Shown here: in pieces, positions 9,089-18,711 of the stretch
Layout: every line of letters starts with the position of its first letter
Numbering within the stretch: the stretch's first letter is position 1
DNA from: BQJU01 sp965229635
Lineage (GTDB): Bacteria > Bacteroidota > Bacteroidia > Chitinophagales > Saprospiraceae
Direction: 5' to 3'
Assembly: GCA_965229635.1 (NCBI GenBank)
Contig: OZ245894.1
Location: 6,944,001-7,008,000, forward strand
Length of the DNA: 64,000 nucleotides
Notes under the pieces: generated by a model
What the model was told of the DNA's origin: nothing
Database searches by the model: none
What the model saw: the letters and a program-made list of their open reading frames with translations, nothing else
Position numbers and translations under genes: made by a program

Positions 9089-9125
9089 AGATATTCTTTT
9101 ATAAATCAGAGACCAGACCGGTTTT

Positions 9126-9803
9126 TCAGACAAATTTTGCCACCTCGTGCCCAATATTTTTGAGTTTTGAGATGGCATCTTTAGGATCATCCGCCTTAAA
9201 CACACTGCTACCTGCCACCAACACATCAGTGCCTACTTCGAGTAATTTCTGGGCATTTTGCAGGCCCACCCCCCCATCTACCTCGATGAGGGTATGTGTA
9301 TTGCGAACGGTGATTAATTCTTTCAGTTTTTGAATTTTTGGGATGGATTGGTAGATAAACTTCTGACCGCCATAACCCGGATTGACCGACATGATCAACA
9401 CCATGTCAATATCTTCGATCAAATCTTCCAGCAAATGCACCGGCGTATGTGGATTCAAGGCTACTCCGGCCTTCGCTCCGGTTTCTTTGATCTGATGCAC
9501 CACCCGGTGCAAATGAGTACAGGCCTCATAATGTACCGTAATGACATCAGCCCCGGCCTTGCGAAATGATTCGATGTACCGACCGGGATCCTCAATCATC
9601 AGATGTACATCCAGCGGCTTTTTGGCCTCTCGTTTGATGGCCTCAATGATAAACATACCAAACGAAATATTGGGCACAAAGCGGCCATCCATCACATCAC
9701 AGTGAAACCAATCAGCTTCACTCTCATTAACCAACTGAATTGCCTTATTGAGCCGTGTAAAATCCGCTGCCAGAAGCGAAGGTGCTACCAAATGTTTTTT
9801 CAT
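9126..9803 (-). CDS. rpe: Ribulose-phosphate 3-epimerase
   Basis: This 225-residue cytoplasmic enzyme interconverts ribulose 5-phosphate and xylulose 5-phosphate in the pentose phosphate pathway. The start MKKHLVAPSLLAADF (complement of 9801-9803) is the conserved N-terminus of the family; an open extension of 15 codons upstream is unlikely to be used. The TIM-barrel motifs are all visible: the metal and catalytic segment FHCDVMDGRFVPN, DVHLMIEDP, MSVNPGYGGQKF for phosphate binding, and EVDGGV with the second catalytic Asp. Length is normal. The TonB-dependent receptor gene follows after 37 bases; the pairing has no obvious metabolic meaning. Confidence 0.96.
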   Translation of the reverse strand: MKKHLVAPSLLAADFTRLNKAIQLVNESEADWFHCDVMDGRFVPNISFGMFIIEAIKREAKKPLDVHLMIEDPGRYIESFRKAGADVITVHYEACTHLHRVVHQIKETGAKAGVALNPHTPVHLLEDLIEDIDMVLIMSVNPGYGGQKFIYQSIPKIQKLKELITVRNTHTLIEVDGGVGLQNAQKLLEVGTDVLVAGSSVFKADDPKDAISKLKNIGHEVAKFV

Positions 9804-9875
9804 TGTCCAGGATATTCTATCTTTGACAAAGGTAGACACATTCCGCATAAATCAGGGAATCCCTAAAACAAAAAA

Positions 9876-9898
9876 ACCGATCAGGTGACCTAATCGGT
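9876..9898 (-). terminator. Candidate intrinsic terminator (minus strand)
   Basis: The arms ACCGATCAGGT and ACCTAATCGGT pair with a single mismatch around a tiny loop. On the minus strand the stem is followed by a run of U (complement of the A-run at 9866-9876). It lies just upstream of rpe and would end any minus-strand transcript that comes through the gene-free region. Confidence 0.6.
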
Positions 9899-9937
9899 TG
9901 GAAAAGAGCTTTGAGAGGCTATCTACATACCAAAAAA

Positions 9938-9959
9938 AAGGATATCCATCGATATCCTT
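9938..9959 (-). terminator. Candidate hairpin terminator (minus strand)
   Basis: A perfect 9-bp inverted repeat AAGGATATC/GATATCCTT with a four-base loop; on the minus strand it is followed by eight U. It is one of three such hairpins between cysM and rpe. Confidence 0.5.
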
Positions 9960-10004
9960 CAAAAACTTCATGAGATTATAACTTGCATTCGTGGGATTAT
10001 GTCC

Positions 10005-10064
10005 TTGTTAGTAGTAAGTCGTCAGTCTAATACGTTCTAGTATAATTTGTTAGTAGTAAGTCGT
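10005..10064. repeat. Two exact 18-bp direct repeats
   Basis: TTGTTAGTAGTAAGTCGT occurs at 10005-10022 and again at 10047-10064, 42 bases apart start to start. A looser echo of the spacer (CGTC..TAATA.GTTCT) follows at about 10083-10098. The repeats lie in the gene-free region and could be binding sites or parts of a small RNA. Confidence 0.6.
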
Positions 10065-10177
10065 GTCAACTCAAATTTTTGGTCGTCTTAATATGTTCTT
10101 TCTCGTTGACAATACAAAGATGTAGTATTTCTCTCCCGGAAATAAGTACAATTTCGGCTTTTACTGTAGTAAAAAAA

Positions 10178-10207
10178 AATGTCAGAATTTTATAAAATTC
10201 TGACATT
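10178..10207 (-). terminator. Terminator after cysM
   Basis: A perfect 30-base palindrome (AATGTCAGAATTTTA and its complement) followed on the minus strand by nine U. It lies about 160 bases past the cysM stop and is the likely end of the cysE-cysM transcript. Confidence 0.75.
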
Positions 10208-10364
10208 CAGATATTTATCATTAAAATAGACCATAAAAATTGTATAATACCGGTCTTTTATCTACCCAAAAACTTTAGATTTTACATCTTTTTTTTTCTG
10301 ATTTATTTTTTTGGAACGTGATTTTGATGCACAATGACTTGAATTTTAACACTTGCTAACCTTA

Positions 10365-11249
10365 TTACGACCCAAAAATCCCCGAAGAAAGGTAACGATC
10401 CCCCCGATCACAAATGATACAGACAATCAGACCTTGCTCCAGCTCCTGCGCCAGCCGCAAGGCAGCTGCTACCGCTCCACCACTACTCATGCCGCCAAAA
10501 ATCCCCTCCTCTTGTGCCAGGCGCTGCATAATTCGTGTTGCTTCGTCCTGTGCCACATCAATAATGCGATCTACCCGCTCAGGCTCATATATCTTGGGTA
10601 AAAATTCCGGAGACCATCGCCGAATGCCGGGTATACTGGAACCATCAGTAGGTTGTACCCCAACGATCTGTACCCCGGGGTTTTGCGATTTTAAATAACG
10701 CGATACGCCCATAATGGTACCGGTAGTGCCCATGGAAGAAACAAAGTGGGTAATCTTCCCTTCCGTATCCTTCCATATCTCCGGTCCGGTCGTGCGCTGA
10801 TGCATGCCCCAGTTGTCGGGATTGGCAAACTGGTTGAGCATAAAATACCCTCCTTCTTCCACCAAATCTTCAGCATATTGCCGCGAATATTCTATACCTT
10901 TTTCATCAGGTGTCAATATTACTTTGGCTCCGTAGGCTTTCATGGTTTGTACCCGTTCCTTGGTGGCGCTTTCCGGCATGACCAACGTGATACCGATACC
11001 AAACAATCGGGCGATCATTGCCAGCGCAATTCCCGTATTGCCGCTCGTGGCCTCCACCAAACGTACATCGGGTTTTAATTCGCCCCGATCAAACGCCCCC
11101 TTGATCATCCCGTAAGCCGCCCGGTCCTTAACACTTCCACCAGGGTTTTGTCCTTCCAGTTTTCCAAAAATCTGTACTCCCGGCCGATCAAACAAATGAG
11201 TAATCTCAACCAGTGGAGTATTGCCTACTAAATCCAGTATTGTTGCCAT
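10365..11249 (-). CDS. cysM: Cysteine synthase B (O-acetylserine sulfhydrylase)
   Basis: A 294-residue PLP enzyme that makes L-cysteine from O-acetylserine and sulfide or thiosulfate in the cytoplasm. The PLP-binding lysine is Lys 41 in NPGGSVKDRA, the substrate loop TSGNTG is at 68-73, and a phosphate-binding glycine loop (SSMGTTGTIMG) is present. The region GVQPTDGSSIPGIRRW matches the CysM branch better than CysK, and the protein is short as CysM usually is. It starts three bases after the stop of the serine acetyltransferase gene, so the two enzymes of the pathway are made from one transcript. Confidence 0.93.
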   Translation of the reverse strand: MATILDLVGNTPLVEITHLFDRPGVQIFGKLEGQNPGGSVKDRAAYGMIKGAFDRGELKPDVRLVEATSGNTGIALAMIARLFGIGITLVMPESATKERVQTMKAYGAKVILTPDEKGIEYSRQYAEDLVEEGGYFMLNQFANPDNWGMHQRTTGPEIWKDTEGKITHFVSSMGTTGTIMGVSRYLKSQNPGVQIVGVQPTDGSSIPGIRRWSPEFLPKIYEPERVDRIIDVAQDEATRIMQRLAQEEGIFGGMSSGGAVAAALRLAQELEQGLIVCIICDRGDRYLSSGIFGS

Positions 11250-11252
11250 GTA

Positions 11253-12074
11253 TTAAAGTTGTGGAGTTTCAATTTCTTCACGTTGCAGCACCTGTCCCTG
11301 ATAATAAACTCTGGAGTGAGGCTTTACCGAACGGGTAATCCAGACGTTACCGCCAATGATGCTATCGTGACCAATCACCGTGTCTCCACCCAGGATGGTT
11401 GCCCCGGAATAGATTACTACATTATCCTGAATGGTGGGATGCCTTTTGGTTTTGGCCATCTCCTTGCGCACACTGAGCGCTCCGAGGGTTACCCCCTGAT
11501 AAATCTTAACATGATCACCGATAACCACCGTTTCGCCAATGACCACCCCGGTACCGTGATCAATACAAAATCGCGGGCCAATCCGCGCGCCCGGATGGAT
11601 ATCAATGCCGGTCTGGCTATGTGCATATTCCGAAAGAATGCGGGGAATAAGCGGCACGTGCATATTGTAAAATTCATGCGCCAAACGGTGTACCGCAATG
11701 GCAAAAAATCCCGGATAACTGCGGATTACTTCAGTTATACTCGGCGCAGCCGGGTCTCCGGTCAAAATGGCTTCTGCATCGATCAGCAGTGCCTTGCGCA
11801 AAGCGGGGAGCTGCTCCAGAAATCGCTTCTCCAGCACTTCCGGGGCCAATTCCAGTCGATGGGTTCCGATCTTCTCCAGAATAGTGTAAAGTTCCAGCCG
11901 TAAAGCATTGTAGTGCTGCTGAAAACTGCGAAAATTTTCGTAGTGACGATCAGCCAGTTCCGGAAACAATAGTTTGAGCACTCCGTTGAGCCAACCACAC
12001 ACCAAATCCGGGGAAGGAATGGACTCCGCATCCTTGTGCGCATTGTATAATGCTTCGATAAATTTCTCGTCCAT
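11253..12074 (-). CDS. cysE: Serine O-acetyltransferase
   Basis: This enzyme makes O-acetylserine from serine and acetyl-CoA, the first step of cysteine synthesis. The start MDEKFIEALYNAH (complement of 12072-12074) gives 273 residues; the frame is open for 32 further codons upstream, but that part reads as untranslated leader. The C-terminal half is a left-handed parallel beta-helix with hexapeptide repeats (IGPRFCIDHGTGVVIGE, TIQDNVVIYSGATILGG) and holds the catalytic His in the IDHG motif. The N-terminal half is the helical domain of the EpsC-type enzymes. It is the first gene of the cysE-cysM pair; the three-base spacing suggests coupled translation. Confidence 0.92.
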   Translation of the reverse strand: MDEKFIEALYNAHKDAESIPSPDLVCGWLNGVLKLLFPELADRHYENFRSFQQHYNALRLELYTILEKIGTHRLELAPEVLEKRFLEQLPALRKALLIDAEAILTGDPAAPSITEVIRSYPGFFAIAVHRLAHEFYNMHVPLIPRILSEYAHSQTGIDIHPGARIGPRFCIDHGTGVVIGETVVIGDHVKIYQGVTLGALSVRKEMAKTKRHPTIQDNVVIYSGATILGGDTVIGHDSIIGGNVWITRSVKPHSRVYYQGQVLQREEIETPQL

Positions 12075-12186
12075 GACGGCAGCTTCTGTTTGAAAGGATC
12101 CTGTTCGTAATATATAAGTACTGATTTTTGGGTAGAAAGTTGTGTATTGCCAATGTTTTTTTGCAATCATAACTTAATGATCTGTC

Positions 12187-12222
12187 AAAAAAAATACCGG
12201 CACTGAAAGTAATCAGCACCGG
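12187..12222 (-). terminator. Terminator after the serine protease gene
   Basis: On the minus strand a 10-bp stem (CCGGTGCTGA with TCAGTGCCGG, two G-U pairs) closes a six-base loop and is followed by eight U. It lies about 120 bases past the stop at 12340 and ends that transcript before cysE. Confidence 0.7.
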
Positions 12223-12339
12223 CCGGATGGAGTTTGAGTCAAACAAACCCTCATGAAGATTTGGGACTCAACAATTTGACCTACAGTCAGTTGCCAAGAT
12301 TTGGTGATCTTTCATCAAACTGGTTTTCCGCTTATATTC

Positions 12340-14937
12340 TCAATATTTGACAAACCTCTCGGTTTTCATAAAGCCGTCTTTTCCCGAAACCTGCAGAAAA
12401 TAAACGGCAGGAGGCAAGTCACTGACATTTATTCTGAGCTCCTCATTGTGCCCCTCAGTTAAAGCCTGTTCGTAGACTACCTGTCCCAGGCGGTTCCTGA
12501 CAATCAGTTGGCCACTAGTGATTAATGGCTGCGTAAGGGAGACTTTGAGCATTTCATGCGTTGGATTAGGTGAGAGTTGTAGAAACAGCTCCTGGTGTAG
12601 GGGTAGATTTTGTAATTGAACACCGGGCGCTGTAAGCCCCATTAGACCATCCTCCAACAAACTGAGTGAACCAACTGTAAATCCTGAAAAACCACTGCTG
12701 AAAACACCGCTAAAGGTAAAATCACTCCCGTATGTGCCCATGGTAGTGCCTGTTGATACGCCATGAGACTCATTGGCTGGAATTGCAGCATTGGGAAACT
12801 TATGTAGTGTCAAATCATTACGATTAGCGTTTTGGTTATTAAACCATTCCCATCCCTGAACTTCAGAGTTGGTATAGTACAAGGTAATGTGGTAGCTGCC
12901 GTTGGCATTGTTATATTCCGGATGAACGATAAATGTCTTAGCGGTAGTCGATCCGGATGCCCAATTGTTATTCGCACTTGCACCGGCGTGATCAACTGCT
13001 ACATTGGTACAACCGTAATTGTGGCCACTCAGATTCTCGATTGTCATCATAATACCACCGGTACCCGGATCAAAAAAGTGAACCGTTTCAAATGGCCCCA
13101 GATAAGCTTCTGCCGGATAATCATCATTTCTTACAGATTGAACATGGCTATCCGGAGATAGATCATTATCGGTCAGGTTGATTTGGTAGGTATTCAAGCC
13201 ATTTAATGGTACAGCAGTCAATCCATTGGTACCACTTACCGCAAAACTTAAGTTAATATGCTCCGGGCCTTCCACCATAGCATCGTCATAAACTCTTACG
13301 ATGATACTTCCGGTATTGATCACATTGGTAAAGGTGACGGAATTTTGTAAAACCTCATAGTCAGCAGAGGCGCCATAAGAAGCACTGCCACCATACAGAA
13401 TAGTGGCCACTACCGGTTGAGTTGGATAGGGTGTTATTTTCAGCTGTATTTCATAATCAATATAATCTCTACATCCGTTCATTACATTAGCCGCGTCCTC
13501 TGCGACAGTGGCTGATGAGCCCACAAAATACACCCTAGGAGTCTCACAAGGGTCATAAGCACCGTGCACCACTGTCAAATTACCGTTGTCAATCGGATCC
13601 AGCCAGTCGTGCAATCTACGGCGGGCATCAAAGCTCAAAAGATCATCTTCATTGGTCCAGGAATAGGAATACATGCCATATTTAGCAAGATCATTCGCCG
13701 GATCATCACAGTTCACCGACCCTCCTCCAAACAATTGACCGATGGCCAGGTGATTTTCGCGAAAAAGCGGAGAGCCGGAAGAGCCCCCCTCAGTGACAGA
13801 ATATCCATTTGGAGTTGGGTCCCAGTATAGATCCCAGAAGTAGCCGTTAGCCTGAGGTGTTGAGCTGTGGATCGAAATCTTCTTATCATCACCTGCCGGA
13901 TGGTGAATGCCAACTCCTCCATTGCCGGAATTACCGCTGGCATCAAAACCATTGAAGTACACATCGTATTGATCTCTTGGATTTTCAGCCAACAAAATCA
14001 AGGCAAAATCTGAACTTAGAATGGTATGCTGGCCCGTAGTACCGGAACTGGCCACTACCGTTCCCCCGCTGGTAGTTTGTTCGGGTAAAATACCAGATGC
14101 ATCACAACTGAGATATTCAAAATTCCAATAAAATACGTATCCCGAAACATCCGGATTAATGATTGCATCCTGTTTGATCCCCCCATCGATACAGTGATTG
14201 GCGGTGGAGAAGTAAGGTTTGCAATCATGTGCGGAGTTGTTGACAAGGGTGCCACTGCACAAATACAGACCATCCATAATAATTTTGGCTACCCCCTTCT
14301 TTTCATTTTGCCAGTTGGCACCTTCCTCACAATTGATATTGACCTGACAGCTACCTGCCTTTTCTAAAGCAGTTTGCCCATCCAATCCTCTATAACCATG
14401 CGCAATTTGAGCAATCTCGATTGCTCCCTGACCGGCAACATTTGCCGGTTCGATGTATTCCAAAATGGCTACATCATCGTGAATGAGGGCCGTAGCAAAT
14501 CTTCTATTCGGTTTATTATTCTGTTGAGTAAAAGCTCCGATCACCTGAGATTTATCTTCATTGTACACGAATAATTGCCCTCCAGGAGGCATAAAGAAGT
14601 CACTGTACAGGAAGTTGATATTCATCGCACCAGGACACTCAATACGCAGGCGCCATACGCGGTCACCATTTTCTAGTTCATGCCAAACACCTGAATTGGT
14701 CAGATTATAATTCACCTTAAATCCCTTTGCAAAACGTAGGGGAAGATTGCTGGCTAGATCTGCTTCATCCTCCACCAATAAAGACTTAAGGCTGATTCCA
14801 GGCATCGTCTTGACGGGCACCGTTGGTGGAAGGGCATAGTAGCTGCTTGGCGGCACGCCCTTCTCGCTCAATTGAGCCGAAGCCACAAGAGCGCAAAAGA
14901 AAAGGATGAGGAAACTTATGTTGTATTTGAAATTCAT
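12340..14937 (-). CDS. Secreted trypsin-like lysyl endopeptidase, type IX cargo
   Basis: An 865-residue exported serine protease. The signal peptide ends VASAQ. A pro-region runs to about residue 195, followed by an S1-type catalytic domain: His 248 in STANHC, Asp 310 in LSSDFALILL and Ser 387 in GGSSGSPLF form the triad, with many cysteines as in Lysobacter and Achromobacter lysyl endopeptidases. After it come a Calx-beta-like domain (about 485-600, with MVEGPEHINLSF), a strand-rich region and a type A Por sorting domain (LSPNPTHEML, GQVVYE, AVYFLQV). It should be secreted by the type IX system to degrade extracellular protein. It lies next to a second secreted protease at 15011-18181 in the same direction; a gap of 73 bases makes co-transcription possible. 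Confidence 0.9.
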   Translation of the reverse strand: MNFKYNISFLILFFCALVASAQLSEKGVPPSSYYALPPTVPVKTMPGISLKSLLVEDEADLASNLPLRFAKGFKVNYNLTNSGVWHELENGDRVWRLRIECPGAMNINFLYSDFFMPPGGQLFVYNEDKSQVIGAFTQQNNKPNRRFATALIHDDVAILEYIEPANVAGQGAIEIAQIAHGYRGLDGQTALEKAGSCQVNINCEEGANWQNEKKGVAKIIMDGLYLCSGTLVNNSAHDCKPYFSTANHCIDGGIKQDAIINPDVSGYVFYWNFEYLSCDASGILPEQTTSGGTVVASSGTTGQHTILSSDFALILLAENPRDQYDVYFNGFDASGNSGNGGVGIHHPAGDDKKISIHSSTPQANGYFWDLYWDPTPNGYSVTEGGSSGSPLFRENHLAIGQLFGGGSVNCDDPANDLAKYGMYSYSWTNEDDLLSFDARRRLHDWLDPIDNGNLTVVHGAYDPCETPRVYFVGSSATVAEDAANVMNGCRDYIDYEIQLKITPYPTQPVVATILYGGSASYGASADYEVLQNSVTFTNVINTGSIIVRVYDDAMVEGPEHINLSFAVSGTNGLTAVPLNGLNTYQINLTDNDLSPDSHVQSVRNDDYPAEAYLGPFETVHFFDPGTGGIMMTIENLSGHNYGCTNVAVDHAGASANNNWASGSTTAKTFIVHPEYNNANGSYHITLYYTNSEVQGWEWFNNQNANRNDLTLHKFPNAAIPANESHGVSTGTTMGTYGSDFTFSGVFSSGFSGFTVGSLSLLEDGLMGLTAPGVQLQNLPLHQELFLQLSPNPTHEMLKVSLTQPLITSGQLIVRNRLGQVVYEQALTEGHNEELRINVSDLPPAVYFLQVSGKDGFMKTERFVKY

Positions 14938-15010
14938 TTTCTTGATTTTAAAAGAAGAGAAAAATGCCGGAGTAACGACAATGGCTCTCCGGCTAGTATT
15001 GCAACTTTAA

Positions 15011-18000
15011 CTAATGAATAACTAGTTTCTGACTTACCAACATCCCTTTCGAGCTTACGCTAACGATGTACATGCCAGCAGCCCAGTTGCTGATATTGAT
15101 CACAGTGTTGTTTTGTCCTTTGGCTAAGTTGGCTTCCAATAGATAAACCTTTTCGCCCTGAAGATTGCGCACTTCAAGCATTCCACTACCTTCTTCAACT
15201 GAATGCACCAATATGTTCGCAATATCAGACGCAGGGTTCGGTTGAATATTCAATGAAAGGTCTGTGTTCAATGAATTATTATTTGCTTCGATACCGTTGT
15301 CAGGTAATGCTCCCGCTAAGGCTTGACTTCCTGCTTGAAGCACCAGGCTTTTTGCCGTGTGCTGTCCAGTGACAAATCCGTTAGCCATGCTAAATGCCGC
15401 TGTATTGGTAATGATCGTAGGATTGTTCACCAATTCGACATCATCAACAAACCATCCTTCCTGACCGGTTAAAACGTCGCTGGAGAAGCGGAATCGCACC
15501 TGAATGGTTTCCCCGGCAAAAGAGCTAAGATCGGCCAGGGAGTGTAAGTAACCGTGACTGTCTCCGCCAAATGCAAAGCCTCCCAGTAATGGGTTATTGG
15601 CAGCAGTGACAAAATCGTTATAACCGTTTTCAACAATCAAATTTCCGATATCGCTCCAAGTACTTCCGGCATCTGCCGATGCCTCAATGACGCCACCATC
15701 AAATCCGAGTTCGGTATTATAGCGATGCGCAAAACGCAAGTGGGTACCGTTGGTCACTTCAATGCCCTCATTTAGCGTCAGAGTCTGATTGCTAAAATTA
15801 TTGGGATCGGCTGCAAACCAGGAATAGGAACCTGCAAAGGCCTCTTGATTGGTCCAGCTAAATTGGTCCAGACCGACATTAGTCGTCCAGTTAAACGGAT
15901 CTTGTTCCATATCGTCTCTAAACAGCAATTGCGCCTGGCTCCCAGTATTCACATTTAGGGTTACCGTAATCGTCTCAACACTGTTTGGGGCAACGGCTAC
16001 ATTATAAATATTAAGGGTATTACCTACCATCTGGCCGCCATGACTTGAGGCAGCAAATGAAGTGCCGGTCGGTAATTGGTCAGTAACCGTAACGTCCTGA
16101 ATCAACTGATTGGAATTATTAGTCAACTGAATTAAAACCTGCGCTTGCTGATTGTCAGTAACCAGCGGGTCAATAGTCGTTTCTATATTCAAAACAGGTT
16201 GGCAAAAAGAAGGAGGCAAATCGAAGGCTTCCACTTCGTCTCCCAATGCCGTAGAGCCAGATGATGCACTATATCCCAGGCCACGCTTGGCAAAAGCTTC
16301 CCAAATCAAGCATTGGTTTGCACCTCCATAGTTGATCATATCCGCAGCCAGAATGGCATCTCGCTGATCAATGAAAGTAGGAGAACAAGGCTGTAACTTC
16401 AACCCATCCACAACCAGTTGCATGGCAATATTATTCCCACCACCTCCATAGGCAATATCAGGATCATAACCGTAGGCCTCAATAAGGTTGTGGGTCATTT
16501 CCCAAAGCATTGTACACCAGATGAACCCAACGCCATGCGGAACGCTAATTTCAGCATTGGTCACATCGGCAAAGGTGTAGCCATTCACCGCAAAGCTTGT
16601 ACTGTATTTGGCAGGACGAATGCCCAGACCATCCGAAGGCTCATTCAATACATAGGTACCAATACCTCTGCCTGAGCTGAATGCATCCTCAATCTCGCCA
16701 GGTTTCATGGTCATCAACAAGCCGAAAAAATCTGACCAGCCTTCTCCTCCCTGTTCATCACTTCCCGAAAGGCATGTTGCCGCAGGGCCACCGGTGAGTC
16801 TGGTAGAAATACCATGTCCATATTCGTGAACGATTACCCCATTATCAAAATCACCGTCAATTAGTGGAATATTGGTGGTCCAGAGATACATCTGCATGCG
16901 TGCCGGCAATCCATCCGGTGGTGTAAAAAAGTTGGCATTATCGACTAGTGAAGGATCCTGGGCTTCCGCCAATACCGGGTCATTTCCGGCTCCTCCATTC
17001 AGAAAGTTATTCCATTGAAAATTTCCGGCCTGCTCGGTAAAGCCATAGTTGTAAAATACGTCGTGAATCAGGTTATTCCAATAGAAAAGGTTGGTGACGG
17101 CGGCACTTTGGTACAGCTGTGGATTATCGTCAAAATTCACTGGAAAATCAAAAACCAATGGTCCATCTTCACCAGGCAATCCACCAACGGCGGGGAGTCC
17201 AACGCCATAAGTATAGCCCACCTGGCCGATGGGGCTCAAATCAACATAGGCATAAACGTTGTTGCCCTTGGTGATTGGATAGGAAAGAATGCCGTCATTG
17301 TGCCAACCCAAGGGCGATGCCCCAAGGTCGCCCACCGTACTGACCAGGATTCTTTCGCCAAAATTGGGCGCTTCCACTGGGGAATCATAAACTCTATAAA
17401 AGTTATTGACCACGGGAAGCTGTTCTTCCTGAGTAAATTCGCTGAATAGAGTTGGTACTTCAGGAAGATAGTGCTGATGATGCTCAGCACTATGTCCGGA
17501 TTCCTCATGGGCATGAAACTGGCAGGTTTGCACCCAGTCACTTCGATCAAGAATCTTTCCTGTTGAAACATCTACTTTATACAGCCAGTAGTGCTGCTCA
17601 TCAGTTTGGTAAATTTGCACTTCCCACGCGGGAGTCAACTGCCGTTCATTAATTTGATACACGAGCTCGACCGGAATATCCCACAGAGAGATATTTCCTT
17701 TCTCGAACACAATTTTCCGAGAAGGTCCGGCAACCCTTTCAATCACTTTTGTTGAGGAATAGGTCAAATCCAGTTCCTCACATACTTTTGCAAGAGCTTG
17801 TTCTTGCGAAATATTGACATTTAGCGGTCTGATATTTCGTTTTTTATCAGGAAAAAAACGGTTGCCGCTATGGACCAGTTCCCCGGAAGTATTAAAATGA
17901 AGGCCCAAGATCGCTCCGGAGAGCTTTATTCCATTGTGCTTTTGCTGCAAATAGACGTGGGTCAGACCGTTGTGATCATCAGCGTACTGTCCAATAATCT

Positions 18001-18181
18001 CGATGTCGGCATAATCATCTGCCGTAATTCCCAGGGAACGTTGGCTTTTCTTTAGAATTGTATTGATTGAAGTCTGATTAAATCGTTGCTGGCTTAGCAA
18101 GAAAAAAGGCGAAAACACCAACAAAGCAGCCAATATTGGTTTCCGCAGGTGTTGTTCATAGTTTTGGAAAAAGTAGCTCAT
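15011..18181 (-). CDS. M36 fungalysin-type metalloprotease, type IX cargo
   Basis: A 1056-residue exported zinc protease. A signal peptide (ending FFLLSQQ) is followed by an inhibitory pro-region with an FTP/PepSY-like layout (about 35-215). The M36 catalytic domain has the zinc motif HEYGH at 452-456 and the third ligand Glu in GGEGWSDFF near 480. Downstream lie a conserved-repeat domain of the DUF11 kind (VTVTDQLPTGTSF, about 680-760), a jelly-roll region with a lectin-like look (WFVDDVEL), and a type A Por sorting domain (NIQPNPASD, GEKVYL, GMYIVSV). Secreted by type IX, it probably feeds extracellular proteolysis together with the neighbouring serine protease. Confidence 0.9.
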   Translation of the reverse strand: MSYFFQNYEQHLRKPILAALLVFSPFFLLSQQRFNQTSINTILKKSQRSLGITADDYADIEIIGQYADDHNGLTHVYLQQKHNGIKLSGAILGLHFNTSGELVHSGNRFFPDKKRNIRPLNVNISQEQALAKVCEELDLTYSSTKVIERVAGPSRKIVFEKGNISLWDIPVELVYQINERQLTPAWEVQIYQTDEQHYWLYKVDVSTGKILDRSDWVQTCQFHAHEESGHSAEHHQHYLPEVPTLFSEFTQEEQLPVVNNFYRVYDSPVEAPNFGERILVSTVGDLGASPLGWHNDGILSYPITKGNNVYAYVDLSPIGQVGYTYGVGLPAVGGLPGEDGPLVFDFPVNFDDNPQLYQSAAVTNLFYWNNLIHDVFYNYGFTEQAGNFQWNNFLNGGAGNDPVLAEAQDPSLVDNANFFTPPDGLPARMQMYLWTTNIPLIDGDFDNGVIVHEYGHGISTRLTGGPAATCLSGSDEQGGEGWSDFFGLLMTMKPGEIEDAFSSGRGIGTYVLNEPSDGLGIRPAKYSTSFAVNGYTFADVTNAEISVPHGVGFIWCTMLWEMTHNLIEAYGYDPDIAYGGGGNNIAMQLVVDGLKLQPCSPTFIDQRDAILAADMINYGGANQCLIWEAFAKRGLGYSASSGSTALGDEVEAFDLPPSFCQPVLNIETTIDPLVTDNQQAQVLIQLTNNSNQLIQDVTVTDQLPTGTSFAASSHGGQMVGNTLNIYNVAVAPNSVETITVTLNVNTGSQAQLLFRDDMEQDPFNWTTNVGLDQFSWTNQEAFAGSYSWFAADPNNFSNQTLTLNEGIEVTNGTHLRFAHRYNTELGFDGGVIEASADAGSTWSDIGNLIVENGYNDFVTAANNPLLGGFAFGGDSHGYLHSLADLSSFAGETIQVRFRFSSDVLTGQEGWFVDDVELVNNPTIITNTAAFSMANGFVTGQHTAKSLVLQAGSQALAGALPDNGIEANNNSLNTDLSLNIQPNPASDIANILVHSVEEGSGMLEVRNLQGEKVYLLEANLAKGQNNTVINISNWAAGMYIVSVSSKGMLVSQKLVIH

Positions 18182-18327
18182 ATAAAAACATTTGATGGGT
18201 TAGAAATAAATACAATTGCAAGTTGCAGATTTCTAATCCCTCTGATGTTCTTATATGATAATGGGCAGAATACCCGTACGAAAACGGGGCAATTTTGGGA
18301 GGAAGTTGCCTTGTGGAAAAGGCAGTG

Positions 18328-18699
18328 CTAATCAACTACGTAGCCCTCAATAAAACGTTTTTCAGCCTTCCGCTGGCCACTGAAATACACTTTGATCCAC
18401 TTATAGAAATAACCAGGATCATGCGCATCATAAGTAATGCTGATTTGGCCCGTAGAATCGGGCAGGATGGGTTCTACGCCCCAGTCGGCAACGGTGCATC
18501 CGCAGGAAGTGCGGACGTTGTCAATCACAAATGGCTCATCACTGACATTTTTAAACTCAAAGGTATAGCTCACCTCATCTTTGTGCAGGATATCACCAAA
18601 GTCATGTGTCTCTTCACACAACCACTCTATCTTTGAAGGTTCTCCCGTAAAGACCAGGGTAGTCATCAATAAAATGGCCCATAAATATTGCATCATCAA
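18328..18699 (-). CDS. DUF1573 domain protein
   Basis: A 123-residue exported protein with a short signal peptide (MMMQYLWAILLMTTLVFTG) and one DUF1573 Ig-like domain. The family pattern is clear: HDFGDILHKDEVSYTFEFKN, then TSCGCTVADW, then GQISITYDA. These proteins are frequent in Bacteroidota and are thought to be periplasmic or surface-exposed; their function is unknown. The stop of the DUF2452 gene lies 12 bases upstream of its start, so both are likely in one transcript. Confidence 0.85.
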   Translation of the reverse strand: MMMQYLWAILLMTTLVFTGEPSKIEWLCEETHDFGDILHKDEVSYTFEFKNVSDEPFVIDNVRTSCGCTVADWGVEPILPDSTGQISITYDAHDPGYFYKWIKVYFSGQRKAEKRFIEGYVVD

Positions 18700-18711
18700 A
18701 AGCTTTTATCA

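Larger units (their letters stand above)
9804..10364. other. Gene-free hairpin-rich region
   Basis: This 561-base stretch lies between the cysM stop and the rpe start, both minus strand. I see no convincing gene. It holds three inverted repeats (9876-9898, 9938-9959, 10178-10207), each with a U-run on the minus strand, and an exact 18-bp direct repeat at 10005-10022 and 10047-10064. It is AT-rich and must also contain the rpe promoter. A small minus-strand RNA between the outer hairpins is possible but unproven. Confidence 0.6.

Noticed and set aside
9852..9971. A 39-codon minus-strand frame beginning MKFLKDIDG between cysM and rpe
   Set aside because: It runs through two hairpins, has no ribosome binding site or promoter-like start, and its codon use is explained by the hairpin sequence.
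10005..10064. CRISPR array
   Set aside because: Only two exact 18-bp repeats occur, with one short spacer and no cas genes.
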